This document shows positions 8,138 through 17,148 of a stretch of DNA of 64,000 nucleotides, one piece after another (within the stretch, counting starts at the first letter, position 1; every line of letters begins with the position of its first letter). Source of the stretch: Natronomonas sp. Its GTDB lineage: Archaea; Halobacteriota; Halobacteria; Halobacteriales; Haloarculaceae. Both the position numbers and the translations under genes were made by a program. The notes under the pieces were generated by a model. It saw nothing but the letters and a program-made list of their open reading frames with translations, made no database searches and was not told the origin of the DNA. Location: positions 1 through 64,000 of the forward strand of contig NZ_JAQCNO010000005.1 of NCBI RefSeq assembly GCF_028274965.1, given 5' to 3'.

Positions 8138-8236
8138 TCCGACCGAGTAGCGCCGAACGAGGACCTGTTAACGAGTGCTTTCGAGCGCTTGTCCTCGTTC
8201 GGAATCGGCGCGTCCGGACGACGCCGGTAACCCGTC

Positions 8237-8247
8237 TATATTTATAA
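8237..8247 (+). promoter_or_regulatory. TATA box of pckA
   Basis: TATATTTATAA centred about 28 nt before the pckA ATG at 8271, the spacing at which haloarchaeal transcription would begin at or next to the start codon, so the mRNA is probably leaderless. Confidence 0.65.
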
Positions 8248-8270
8248 GCGCCCGGCTCCCTTCGCTCACA

Positions 8271-9797
8271 ATGTCGGATCCCAGACTGATCCCTCCGGCG
8301 CCGAAAACGACGCTTCCCGACCCGATCGAAGCGGACAGCGTGATCTATAACCCCTCGCCCGATCGACTCCTGGCGCTCTCGCGGGAGTTCGAGACGGGAA
8401 CGGAGACGGAGACTGAGTTCGGCTCTCTAGCGCACGTGACCGAACAGCGCTCCCGGTGTGCCGATCGGACGAAAAACGCCGTGGACGACGCGTTCGACGC
8501 GACCGACCACGCTCACATCGAGACCGCCCTGCAGTGCGCTCGCGAACGGAAAACGATCTGTCTCGACCGACGGATCGCCCGTCATCCCGATCACTCGTAC
8601 GTCGGCCGGTACTACGTTCCGACGCGGTACGCCCGGATCGCGCTGACGATGACCAACCTGTTCGAACCGGCCGAACGCGGCGTCGACCCGGACTTCGTCA
8701 CCGTTCAGATCCCCGATCACGACGAAATCGCGATCCGCGTGCTCCCCGATACCGGCGTGACCGCCGTCCTCGGGAGCGACTACTCGGGCGAGGCGAAAAA
8801 GTCGTTCCTCCGGCTGTTCATGCGCCGCGTCAAAGAGCGCGGAGGATTGGGCATCCACGCCGGCAGCAAGCGGGTCACGCTGCACACCGACGAGGACGGC
8901 CTCGAGGACGTCGGCCAGGTGTTTCTCGGCCTCTCGGCGACCGGAAAGTCGACGCTGACCGCCCACGGGCTGTGGCTCGAGGAGCCCGAGTCGGCAACGA
9001 TGCTGCAGGACGACATCTGCGCACTCCTGCCCGACGGAACCGTCGCCGGCAGCGAGGGCAACGGGCTCTACGTGAAGACGATCGGTCTCAGCGCCGACGA
9101 ACAGCCCGAAACGTACGCGGCCGCAACGCACGAGTCGGCCGTTCTGGAAAACGTCGCCGTCACCGGCGATGGCACCGTCGATTTCGACAGCGACGAACAC
9201 ACCGCTAACGGGCGGGCGGCGATCCTCCGGGAGCACCTCACCTCCGCGGACAACGGGATCGATCTCGACACCGTCGATCAGGTGTTTTTCATCACGCGGA
9301 ACCCGGTGATGCCCCCGGTGGCAAAGCTCTCGACGACCGAGGCCGCCGCGGCGTTCATGCTCGGCGAATCGGTCCAGACCAGCGCGGGCGACCCCGAAAG
9401 CGCCGGCGAGTCGATCCGCGTGGTCGGCACCAACCCGTTTATCACCGGTCCGGAGGGGGCGGAAGGGAACCGGTTTCGGGAGCTCATCTCGGATCTCGAC
9501 GCGGACTGTTTCGTCCTCAACACCGGGTACCTCGGCGAGCGAGCGAAGGACATCGGCGTCGAGGAGTCGGTGACGCTCCTTCGCGAGATCGCTCGCGGAA
9601 CCGTCGAGTGGACCGACAGCGAGGAGACCGGGCTCACGGTTCCCCGCTCCGTGCCGGGGATGGACATCGACGAGTTCGCCGTGCCGGATCACGTCGAAAA
9701 CTACGAAACGAAGCTCCGCGAGCTGCGAGCCGATCGGGCCGAGTACCTCTCGGAGTTCGAGGAGCTCGACGAATCGATCGAGGACGCGGTGTATTAG
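8271..9797 (+). CDS. pckA: Phosphoenolpyruvate carboxykinase (ATP)
   Basis: The 508-residue product has the ATP-type PEPCK core: the kinase-1a loop GLSATGKSTLTAHG (residues ~223-236), the preceding SDYSGEAKKSFLR segment, and a Mg2+/Mn2+-binding aspartate region (QDDICALLPDGT). It converts oxaloacetate and ATP to PEP, CO2 and ADP, feeding gluconeogenesis. The start at 8271 fits the TATA spacing; the frame remains open 96 nt upstream. No other carbon-metabolism genes are adjacent, so it is monocistronic. Length is near normal. It belongs to the divergent haloarchaeal branch, so the call rests on these motifs. Confidence 0.85.
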   Translation: MSDPRLIPPAPKTTLPDPIEADSVIYNPSPDRLLALSREFETGTETETEFGSLAHVTEQRSRCADRTKNAVDDAFDATDHAHIETALQCARERKTICLDRRIARHPDHSYVGRYYVPTRYARIALTMTNLFEPAERGVDPDFVTVQIPDHDEIAIRVLPDTGVTAVLGSDYSGEAKKSFLRLFMRRVKERGGLGIHAGSKRVTLHTDEDGLEDVGQVFLGLSATGKSTLTAHGLWLEEPESATMLQDDICALLPDGTVAGSEGNGLYVKTIGLSADEQPETYAAATHESAVLENVAVTGDGTVDFDSDEHTANGRAAILREHLTSADNGIDLDTVDQVFFITRNPVMPPVAKLSTTEAAAAFMLGESVQTSAGDPESAGESIRVVGTNPFITGPEGAEGNRFRELISDLDADCFVLNTGYLGERAKDIGVEESVTLLREIARGTVEWTDSEETGLTVPRSVPGMDIDEFAVPDHVENYETKLRELRADRAEYLSEFEELDESIEDAVY

Positions 9798-9851
9798 ATG
9801 CCTCCGCGATCCCGACCGAACGGCGGTTAGCGTACGGGGCTCGTATTCACC

Positions 9852-10004
9852 GTGCTACCACCTCTCACCCGTCAGTGCCCCGAGTGCGGCGTCAGAACCT
9901 GGAGCCACCGTTTCACAGTCGTCGTCATCGGCGCCGACCGCCGCGTGATCGCGTGTCCCTCGTGCAGCCACCGGTTCAAACGCGAGCCCCCGTGGCTCAA
10001 CTGA
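9852..10004 (+). CDS. Small zinc-finger protein, 50 aa
   Basis: A GTG-initiated 50-codon frame encodes two zinc-knuckle half-sites, CPECG (residues 9-13) and CPSCSHRF (35-42), separated by a beta-strand-like VVVIGADRRVIA. Small proteins with two CPxC motifs are abundant in haloarchaea and can act in regulation or swarming, but no role is known for this one. It lies between pckA and the AI-2E transporter gene and is too short for most gene finders. Confidence 0.65.
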   Translation: MLPPLTRQCPECGVRTWSHRFTVVVIGADRRVIACPSCSHRFKREPPWLN

Positions 10005-10157
10005 GACCACCACTCCAGCAAAGGTCCACACGGGACAGACAGAGTCAGCGTCGCCTCACGGCCCTGGCCTCGTCCCGCTCGGCCGGTAAGCACTGAATAA
10101 CTACCGGTGCGCCGATGAAGGTCAATACAACCGTCGTCAACGCGCCGGGGGAACTCC

Positions 10158-11387
10158 ATGTTTAGTTCCGGTGACAACGCTCGCACCGTCTGGATGGGAC
10201 TAGCGGTCGTCCTCGCAGGCGTCCTGCTGTTCGTCATCTACTCGTTCATCAGAACGTTCGTCCTCGGCCTCTTTCTGTACTACGCGTCCCGCCCGATCTA
10301 CGTCCGTCTCCGGCGGCGAATCCGACCGCCGACGCTGGCGGCGGCGGTGGCCCTGTTCGTGCTCGTACTCCCCGTCATCCTGCTGTTTTGGTACACGGCC
10401 GCGCTCGGTATCAGCGAACTCCGGTCGCTCGCCGAACTGAACCTGTCCGGCTACGAAGGGCTCTTGACCCCGTACACCGACTTCGCCGGTCTGATAGGTG
10501 AACTCCAGGTGGTTCTCCGGACGCTGGCCTCCGATCCGGGACGGCTTCTGACGGAGTCGCGCCTACGGACCGTCGGGGTGAACTTCACCGCGGCGATAAC
10601 GACGTACCTCGGGGTCGTTCTCAGCGGTCTCCTCCACCTGTTCATCGTGCTGGCGCTGGCGTTCTATCTGCTTCGTGACGGTGAGCGGTTGGCCGCGTGG
10701 ATCCGCGGTCGTTTCCCCGATGAAACGCTCGTCAGCTACGGGCGGGCGGTGGACGCCGACCTCAAGACCGTCTTCTTCGGGAACATCCTGAACGCGCTGC
10801 TCACGGGGACCGCCAGCGCGATCGTGTTTTCGGCTCTCGGGGCGATCGCACCGCCGACCGTCCCGGTTCCGGTCCCGATCCTGCTCGGTCTGCTCGCCGG
10901 AGCCGGGAGTCTTATTCCGGTCGTCGGGATGAAGATAATCTACATCCCGGTGTCTCTCTATCTCGCCGGCTTGGCGGTGATCTCCGATCCCCAGTTGCTC
11001 TGGTTCCCGCTCGTCTTTTTCGGCATCACGTTCGTCGTCGTGGACACGATCCCGGATTTCATCATCCGTCCGTACGTCTCGGGGCGAAACCTCCACGTCG
11101 GGGCGGTGATGTTCGCGTACATCTTCGGCCCGTTGCTGTTCGGATGGTACGGGCTGTTTCTCGGCCCCCTGCTCCTTGTCGTCATCACGGACTTCGCACG
11201 CGAGGTCGTTCCGGATCTCTTCGGACCGGACACGGAGACGGTATCGACCCAGCCAATCGGTGACCGATCCGATCGGGGACCGGACACTGTGACGGCCGAC
11301 GACGGTACTCACGAGCCCGATACCGCACCCGGCGGCGACGAGTCGGAACGGGTCAACGACTCCGACGAGGACCCCGACTCGGAGTGA
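10158..11387 (+). CDS. AI-2E family transporter (PerM/YdiK type)
   Basis: The 409-residue integral membrane protein has seven to eight predicted helices: paired N-terminal helices (VWMGLAVVLAGVLLFVIYSF, LAAAVALFVLVLPVILLFWY), a long soluble stretch, then LLHLFIVLALAFYLLRDGE and the C-terminal helices around FGNILNALLTG and GLLAGAGSLIPVVG, characteristic of the family. The last ~45 residues are an acidic cytoplasmic tail. Members export varied small molecules or ions; despite the name, AI-2 transport is rarely shown. It is a single gene with no informative neighbours. Confidence 0.85.
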   Translation: MFSSGDNARTVWMGLAVVLAGVLLFVIYSFIRTFVLGLFLYYASRPIYVRLRRRIRPPTLAAAVALFVLVLPVILLFWYTAALGISELRSLAELNLSGYEGLLTPYTDFAGLIGELQVVLRTLASDPGRLLTESRLRTVGVNFTAAITTYLGVVLSGLLHLFIVLALAFYLLRDGERLAAWIRGRFPDETLVSYGRAVDADLKTVFFGNILNALLTGTASAIVFSALGAIAPPTVPVPVPILLGLLAGAGSLIPVVGMKIIYIPVSLYLAGLAVISDPQLLWFPLVFFGITFVVVDTIPDFIIRPYVSGRNLHVGAVMFAYIFGPLLFGWYGLFLGPLLLVVITDFAREVVPDLFGPDTETVSTQPIGDRSDRGPDTVTADDGTHEPDTAPGGDESERVNDSDEDPDSE

Positions 11388-11660
11388 ACACCTCGCTCGC
11401 CGTCAGGCGCCGTTCGACGTGCTCGCGCGGAGACCGTCCGTGTCACAACTGGCTGTCCACCTAGATCAGTGCCCGGCAGCGCCCTCCCACGATTGGTATG
11501 TCCGCTTAGAACCTACTTCCGGGAGGATCGATCTCCCCGAGGTCGTCCGGCGGTCGCGTGGGCGACCGTGGGGTTCGCAGAGGCCACGTGGGGGCCGAGT
11601 GGTATATAAAAGCGACAGCAAGAGGCACGGGAGCGTTACTAACTGCTGCAGTCATCTCAC

Positions 11661-11670
11661 ATTTATAAAT
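11661..11670 (+). promoter_or_regulatory. TATA box before the enolase-superfamily gene
   Basis: ATTTATAAAT lies about 30 nt before the ATG at 11697, consistent with a leaderless transcript. A second TATA-like run (TATATAAAAG) lies at about 11602-11611. The intergenic region 11388-11696 holds no other feature I can support. Confidence 0.5.
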
Positions 11671-11696
11671 GAGACCGAGACGAAGGTGGGGCCACG

Positions 11697-12746
11697 ATGT
11701 TGTACGATCACGTCTCCGGCCTGGAACTCGACGTGGATGGTTACGAGTTCGAGCACCGCGAGCGGGACACGTCCAGCGGATTCACCCGGGCGACGACCGT
11801 CGTCTCGTTACACGGCGACGGCGAAACCGGACGCGGCGAGGACGTTACCTACGACAACGACGCACACGAAAGGGTCGAGGGGTCCGCGGGAGACCTTCCC
11901 CTATCGGGCGAGTACGTCTTCGAGGAGTTTTCCAGCCACGCGTCCGAGTTCGATCTCTTCGACGGTGCCGAACCGAGCCAGTCGGTGTTTCGTAACTACA
12001 GACGGTGGGCCTTCGAGAGCGCCGCGCTCGATCTCGCATTGAAGCAGGCCGACACCACCCTCGCCGACCGTCTCGGCCGCACGTACGACCCCGTTCGGTT
12101 CGTCGTGAGTACACGCCTGGAGGACCCACCGACCGGCGACGTCGTACTCGAGTGGCTCGAGCGCAACCCCGAGCTAAAGTTCAAACTCGACCCGACATCG
12201 GGGTGGACCACGGAGGTCATCGAGCGACTCGCGGCGACCGGCGCCGTCCGGACACTCGATCTCAAAGGGCAGTACCACGGAACGACGGTCGATCAGCCGG
12301 CCGACCCGGAGCTCTACGAGCGGATCATCGAACACTTTCCCGAGGCGCTCATCGAGGACCCGGAACTGAACGGCGAGACGCGGGCACTGTTCGAAGGCCA
12401 AAAGGCGCGCGTGACGTGGGATTACCCGATCCGCGGAGTCGAGACGATCGAGGACCTCCCGTGGGAGCCCGAGTGGCTCAACATCAAACCCTCACGGTTC
12501 GGCTCGGTTCGGTCGCTTCTCGACACGGTCGATTACTGCCGGGAGCGTAACATTCGGATGTTCGGGGGTGGACAGTTCGAACTCGGCGTCGGACGCGAGC
12601 ACATCCACGCGGTCGCTTCGCTGTTCTATCCCGACGCGCCGAACGACGTGGCTCCAAAAGGGTACAACGAGCCCGATCCGAGCGATGACCTCCCGACGAG
12701 TCCGCTCGCGCCGCCAACGAGGTCTCGGGGCTTTTCCTGGCGATAG
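11697..12746 (+). CDS. Enolase-superfamily protein
   Basis: The 349-residue protein has the enolase-superfamily layout: an N-terminal alpha/beta capping region to ~residue 130, then a barrel with an MLE-like KxK element (LKFKLDP), metal-ligand positions in VRTLDLKG and LIEDPELNG, and a later lysine strand (LNIKPSRFG). The superfamily abstracts a proton alpha to a carboxylate; the substrate (sugar acid, muconate or other) cannot be told. A small cofactor pocket residue GGGQFELGVG is near the C-terminus. It is monocistronic. The last ~25 residues are Pro/Ser-rich and probably disordered. Confidence 0.8.
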   Translation: MLYDHVSGLELDVDGYEFEHRERDTSSGFTRATTVVSLHGDGETGRGEDVTYDNDAHERVEGSAGDLPLSGEYVFEEFSSHASEFDLFDGAEPSQSVFRNYRRWAFESAALDLALKQADTTLADRLGRTYDPVRFVVSTRLEDPPTGDVVLEWLERNPELKFKLDPTSGWTTEVIERLAATGAVRTLDLKGQYHGTTVDQPADPELYERIIEHFPEALIEDPELNGETRALFEGQKARVTWDYPIRGVETIEDLPWEPEWLNIKPSRFGSVRSLLDTVDYCRERNIRMFGGGQFELGVGREHIHAVASLFYPDAPNDVAPKGYNEPDPSDDLPTSPLAPPTRSRGFSWR

Positions 12747-12759
12747 CGAGTGCAGGCCC

Positions 12760-13045
12760 ACGGCATGAATTTACTTCTACGGCGCACCGACGAGGAACGC
12801 GGCGTCGGAGTCGTCGTGTTTCTCCGAGAGTCCGGCGGGAAACGAGTAAGCGAGAACGGTCGTGTCGTCGGTACAGGATTCGTGCGACGCAGATCATTCG
12901 TCTCAAGACCGACAGTGCATACAGCTAACATCGTCCACCGTCGGGCTGGATCACAGTTTCGTCGACCGCAACGTGACCCGAATACCGGCCCGTTTCGGGC
13001 CGTGAGCCAACGTTGTCAGTCCACGTACGAGCGGCTGATCAGGCA
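12760..13045 (-). pseudogene. Decayed DDE transposase fragment (ISH type)
   Basis: Reading the minus strand gives GSRPETGR, then HVAVDETVIQPDGGR, an in-frame stop where Trp is expected, then LYA, a frame change with ETND, and finally LSEKHDDSDAAFLVGAP. In order these match the catalytic-core pattern of haloarchaeal DDE transposases (VDETVI-DG-WLYA-ETN-EKHDV-DAVFLVDGA), the first Asp of the triad being in VDET. Both termini and the terminal repeats are missing, and several frameshifts and stops are present, so it is inactive. Which ISH element it came from cannot be told. The rest of 12747-13249 holds nothing else I can support. Confidence 0.7.
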
Positions 13046-13249
13046 CGTCTGGAGCTAAGTATCAGAAGATAAGACAGTATTCAAAATGTACTTTACCGCG
13101 GATTTCTCCGACGCCCCGTTCGGCATACCGATAGCCGTACACCAGTAGATGCGTTCGGTCCGTCGCTGCGTTTCTGGGTTGGAATGTAAAAACGCGATCC
13201 CGTCTATTTCAGATAACGCTACTCTCAATACTGTTTGTTAGAGGGGCGA

Positions 13250-13870
13250 TCAGGCGTCGGCTTCGGGGTCGTCATCGTCGTCGCTCTCTTCGTCCTCCGT
13301 GTCGACCTCTTCGTCGTCTTCGTCATTATCCTCATCTTCCTCATCGTCCTCTCCGTCTTCGTCCTCGTCTGGCTCGTTCTCTTCGCGTTCGTCGTCCGCC
13401 CCGCGGTCGTCGTCGTCCACCCCGTCGTCCGTTTCGTCCGCTTCGTCGTCCGCTTCATCGTCGATCTCGTACTCGTACGTCTCCTCGACGAGCGTCAGCG
13501 AGCCGTCCTCGACGACGTACTCCAGTTCGCCCTCCACGTCGTCGGACTCGTACTCGGTTTCGAGTTCCTCGAGCGACTCGCCGGACTCAATGAGAGTCGA
13601 CAGGCCGACCGTCGCGGTCCCATCGGGGCCGGTACTGAGAGTCGTTTCCGTTTCGCCCTCGACGGTGATCGAGGCGTTCTCTACGGGCTCGCCGCCGTCG
13701 GTCGCGGTCACGGTGACCGTCTCGTTATCGAGCGCTGCGTCCATCTCCAACTCGGATACGGACGCAGACGACGCGTCGGACTCCGTCTGTGCGAGTCCCG
13801 TCGCCGCAGCGCCGGTTCCAGCGACGAGCAGAACCGCCAGTACGGCCAGCAGGGATTTCGAGACTGACAT
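13250..13870 (-). CDS. Secreted protein with Ig/beta-sandwich-like domain and polyacidic tail
   Basis: The 206-residue product (start MSVSKSLLAVLAVLLVAG) has a Sec-type signal peptide ending near residue 27, a region resembling surface beta-sandwich repeats (LDNETVTVTATDGGEPVENASITVEGETETTL, read in part), and a C-terminal ~75 residues made almost entirely of Asp and Glu. No C-terminal membrane anchor is present, so it may be soluble in the exoplasm or bind cations. The start at 13900 would place ten residues before the signal peptide and is less likely. It is monocistronic and its function is unknown. Confidence 0.75.
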   Translation of the reverse strand: MSVSKSLLAVLAVLLVAGTGAAATGLAQTESDASSASVSELEMDAALDNETVTVTATDGGEPVENASITVEGETETTLSTGPDGTATVGLSTLIESGESLEELETEYESDDVEGELEYVVEDGSLTLVEETYEYEIDDEADDEADETDDGVDDDDRGADDEREENEPDEDEDGEDDEEDEDNDEDDEEVDTEDEESDDDDDPEADA

Positions 13871-14139
13871 TGCGATCGGTACGACGGCTGTGAGGGACAT
13901 AAACCGGGGACACCGTTAGACGGAGTTTCGCCGAGTTTGTTCGGATCAAAACGGTTTAATCGGGCCGGAGAGCGTTTGTTCGGGGTTGTGAGCCCACGAT
14001 TAACAGTTGTTGGCAATGTGATCTATCTTATCTCGCCGGCCGACCACGTTGGCATCACCTTCGAGTTCGTCGGACCGCTGCGATCCCACGGATCGACAGA
14101 CGCGCGACACACGGGCGGGCCGAAGCGAGGCGCGGGCGC

Positions 14140-14529
14140 TCACTCTGGGACGATCGCAACGGCCTCGATCTCGACCAGCAGCTCCGGGTCGATGAGACGG
14201 CTCACTTCGATCATGCTGGTGGCGGGTCTGATGGCGCCGAACACCTCGCTGTGGGCGTCACCGATCGCTTCCCACCTGTCGATGTCGGTGACGTATATTC
14301 TGGTCCTGACGACGTCTTCGAGCGAGGCGTCGGTCTCTCCGAGGGCGTTCTCGACGTTTCGGAGCGCCTGTCTCGTCTGCTCGTAGGGCTCCCCCGTTCC
14401 GACTACGTTCCCCGCGTCGTCGGTCGCCGTGGTCCCCGACACGTGGACCTCCGCGCCCGCCTGAACCGCACGAGAGTATCCGACGTCCGACTCCCACTGT
14501 GTTCCGGAAGACACTCGTTTTCGCTCCAT
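14140..14529 (-). CDS. RidA-family (YjgF/UK114-like) protein with altered active site
   Basis: The 129-residue protein (start MERKRVSSG) is a full-length Rid-family chorismate-mutase-like fold, with VHVSGTTATD, the QTRQALRNVENAL helix and the C-terminal IEAVAIVPE strand. RidA hydrolyses reactive imines and enamines from PLP enzymes, using an arginine in PARS. Here the equivalent stretch reads RPATSMIEVSRL, so the catalytic arginine is Thr, as in other Rid subfamilies of unknown activity. The start at 14589 adds 20 unlikely residues. It stands alone, with no amino-acid metabolism genes nearby. Confidence 0.85.
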   Translation of the reverse strand: MERKRVSSGTQWESDVGYSRAVQAGAEVHVSGTTATDDAGNVVGTGEPYEQTRQALRNVENALGETDASLEDVVRTRIYVTDIDRWEAIGDAHSEVFGAIRPATSMIEVSRLIDPELLVEIEAVAIVPE

Positions 14530-14589
14530 ACACCGGATCGCTCGACAGCACACAAAGGCGTTCCCTCGGTCGAAACGGTAGTGTGACAC

Positions 14590-15165
14590 GTCACCGACGG
14601 AGGCGTTCCCGATACACCGCCTTCTGTGGCCGCCGGGCTAACGACCTGAACAAACTCCGGACGCGAGTTGTGTCCGTCCGAGACCCTCCTTCGGTTCGAT
14701 CCAGGTAGTGTTCCCGGTAAACAAATAGTATCAGTTTACAAAACATATACGAAATACAGTAATTGCGCGCGAAATCGGAGTTGCCCCCCGCGCAACAGCC
14801 TGGTACGGCAAGTGTGTACCGACATATAAAACGAAACGATATAATTATACTTTGGACCGGACGGCGCATTCCACCCGTCTGTTTTAGGATAACTCTGAGA
14901 GGCGAACGACCTACCTGCATCGATCGACGTGAGGAGTCCCGACATGTCTTTCGACATCTCCACGAGTTACGACTGGCTGTTTGGGTAGTTCAGAGCGCGG
15001 GCGATCCGATCCGGTCCGACCGGTGTATCCTCCGAACGCAAAATAAAAGCAGATTTAGAAGAAATCAGAAATAAAATATATATTATATATTTGCGAGGAC
15101 TATCTTACGACGGACGACGCGTCGGAAAAGACAGTTATTTATCCGCTACCGGTCTGTGCGTGAAC
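14590..15165. other. AT-rich intergenic region before the SMC-related gene
   Basis: This 576-bp stretch has no supported gene. It is much more AT-rich than its surroundings at about 14705-14870 and 15045-15095 (runs of TATA-like sequence such as ATATATATTATATAT). It probably holds the promoter of the SMC-related gene and perhaps of others. A 14-codon frame (MSFDISTSYDWLFG) at about 14944 was seen but is not supported. Confidence 0.5.
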
Positions 15166-17139
15166 ATGTCGAACACCGAGGCAACTGATGCTGTTGCCAC
15201 CGTCCGCGCCGAAAACATCGGAGGGATCACGCGGACGGACGTCGAGATCCCCCCCGGAGTCACCGTTCTCGAAGGGCGAAACGCCACCAACCGGACGTCG
15301 TTTCTGAAGGCGGTGATGGGCGCGATCGGAAGCGATGCCGTCGCGCTCAAGGGCGACGCAGACGAGGGCCGCATCGAGTTGACTCTCGACGGCAAAACCT
15401 ACACTCGAGTGCTTCGCCGGACCGAAGACGGGGTCGCGTCGAGCGGGGATCCGTACCTGGCCGACCCGACGCTCGCGGACCTGTTCGCGTTTCTGTTGGA
15501 ATCCAACGAAGCCCGGCGGGCGGTCGCGCAGGAACGCGACCTCCGTGAGATAATCATGCGGCCGGTCGACACCGACGAGATACGGGCCGAGATCGATCGC
15601 CTCGAGCGCGAACGCGATCGGATCGACGACGAGATCGAGGAACTCGACGAGTTGAAGCGGGAACTGCCCGGCTTAGAGGAGCGACGCACCGACCTCACCG
15701 CCCGGATCGAAGCGAAACGCGAAAGCTTGGCCGACACGGAGGCCGAAATCGAGTCCACGGACGCGGCGATCGACGAGACGCGCGCCGAAAATGAAAAACT
15801 GGAGGCGCACCTCGAGGATCTCCGCGAGCTGCGCGCCGAACTGGACGACGTTCGCTCGGAGATCGAACTGCAAACCGAGAGCATCGCGTCGCTGCGCCGC
15901 GAGCGGGAGGAGCTGAACCAGAAGCTGGCCGAACTGCCCGAGGTCCCGATGGGCGACCACCAGCACCTCGACGACGAGATCGCCCGTCTGCGCGAGCGCA
16001 AGCAGTCCCTGGAGACGGAGATGAGCGCCCTCCAGAACGTCATCCAGTTCAACAACGACGTGCTCGACGACCGCGAAACGGCCGTCACCGACGCACTCGA
16101 CGCGGGCGGTGTGGGCGATGCGAGCGGTGCGGGCGGCGAGGACGGTGAGCCCACGGCGCAGTTACTCGCGGGCGATTCGGTCACCTGTTGGACCTGCGGG
16201 AGCGACGTGAGCCGCGAGCGCATCGAGGAGACCCTCGAGCGACTGCGCGGCGTCAGACAGGGGTATCTGGACGACGTTCGCGAGATAGAAGCGGACCTCG
16301 AGGAGGTGCGCGAACGACAACAGGAGCGCAAGGCACAACGGCGCCGACGCGAGAAGCTCCAACGGAGGCTCGAAACGACCGAGAGCGAACTCCAGCGGCG
16401 CCAGGAGACGCTAACCGAGCTCCGCGCTCGCCGCGACCGCCTCGGCGAGGACGTCGAAGCCGCCGAGCGGGAGGCCGAACAGCTGGAGTCCGAGGACGTC
16501 TCCTCGGTGTTGGACCTCCACAAGGAGGCGAACCAACTCGAGTTCGATCTCGGCCGCATCGAGTCGGAGTTAGAGGACGTGACCGACCGTATCGAAACGA
16601 TAGAGGACCGCCTCGGCGAGAAGGAGGACCTGCAGGCGCGACGCGAGCAGATCCAGACGGGGTTAGAGGAGCAACGAACGCGCATCGACCGCATCGAGCG
16701 GGAGTCGGTCCGGGAGTTCAACGACCGCATGGAGGAGGTACTCGGGATACTCGAGTACGACAACCTCGCTCGGATCTGGATCGAACGGGTCGAAACGACG
16801 GTTCGTCAGGGACGCGGCACGTCCGAGCAGGCCGCCTTCGAGCTTCACGTCGTCCGCACGACCGACGCGAACGTCGCCTACGAGGACACGGTGGCGCATC
16901 TCTCCGAGAGCGAACGGGAGGTGACCGGGCTGATATTCGCACTCGCCGGATACCTCGTTCACGACGTTCACGATCGGGTTCCGATCATGCTCTTGGACTC
17001 GCTTGAGGCCATCGATTCCGAACGGATCGCCGCGCTGGTCGAGTACATCGCCGATCACGCCGAGTACCTGCTCGTCGCGCTTCTCCCGGAGGACGCACAG
17101 GCGGTCTCCGCGGCGGACGCGCGCATTACCGACATCTGA
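15166..17139 (+). CDS. Archaea-specific SMC-related (Rad50/Sph-like) coiled-coil protein
   Basis: The 657-residue protein has an N-terminal ATPase half, two long coiled-coil arms (about 140-330 and 350-540) around a CWTC motif (C341, C344) at the exact centre, like the Rad50 zinc hook, and a C-terminal ATPase half. The motifs are unusual: the P-loop reads GRNATNRTS, with Arg in place of the invariant Lys; the signature is LSESERE instead of LSGGE/Q; and Walker B ends LLDS rather than DE. I believe this is typical of the haloarchaeal family rather than a defect. Its tail faces rdfA across 9 bp. It probably acts in chromosome or cell-shape organisation; the molecular role is not established. 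Confidence 0.85.
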   Translation: MSNTEATDAVATVRAENIGGITRTDVEIPPGVTVLEGRNATNRTSFLKAVMGAIGSDAVALKGDADEGRIELTLDGKTYTRVLRRTEDGVASSGDPYLADPTLADLFAFLLESNEARRAVAQERDLREIIMRPVDTDEIRAEIDRLERERDRIDDEIEELDELKRELPGLEERRTDLTARIEAKRESLADTEAEIESTDAAIDETRAENEKLEAHLEDLRELRAELDDVRSEIELQTESIASLRREREELNQKLAELPEVPMGDHQHLDDEIARLRERKQSLETEMSALQNVIQFNNDVLDDRETAVTDALDAGGVGDASGAGGEDGEPTAQLLAGDSVTCWTCGSDVSRERIEETLERLRGVRQGYLDDVREIEADLEEVRERQQERKAQRRRREKLQRRLETTESELQRRQETLTELRARRDRLGEDVEAAEREAEQLESEDVSSVLDLHKEANQLEFDLGRIESELEDVTDRIETIEDRLGEKEDLQARREQIQTGLEEQRTRIDRIERESVREFNDRMEEVLGILEYDNLARIWIERVETTVRQGRGTSEQAAFELHVVRTTDANVAYEDTVAHLSESEREVTGLIFALAGYLVHDVHDRVPIMLLDSLEAIDSERIAALVEYIADHAEYLLVALLPEDAQAVSAADARITDI

Positions 17140-17148
17140 CGCGAGACG

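Noticed and set aside
8427-9692. 421-codon minus-strand frame inside pckA
   Set aside because: Arg/Val/Asp-rich antisense of a GC-rich gene; pckA motifs are clear on the plus strand.
13299-13919. 206-codon serine-rich plus-strand frame
   Set aside because: Antisense of the Asp/Glu repeat of the secreted protein, which alone yields the Ser runs.
14944-14988. 14-codon frame MSFDISTSYDWLFG
   Set aside because: Too short, without promoter spacing or coupling to a gene.
15091-15165. Upstream extension of the SMC-related protein
   Set aside because: The ATG at 15166 matches the natural N-terminus and lies after an AT-rich promoter-like region.
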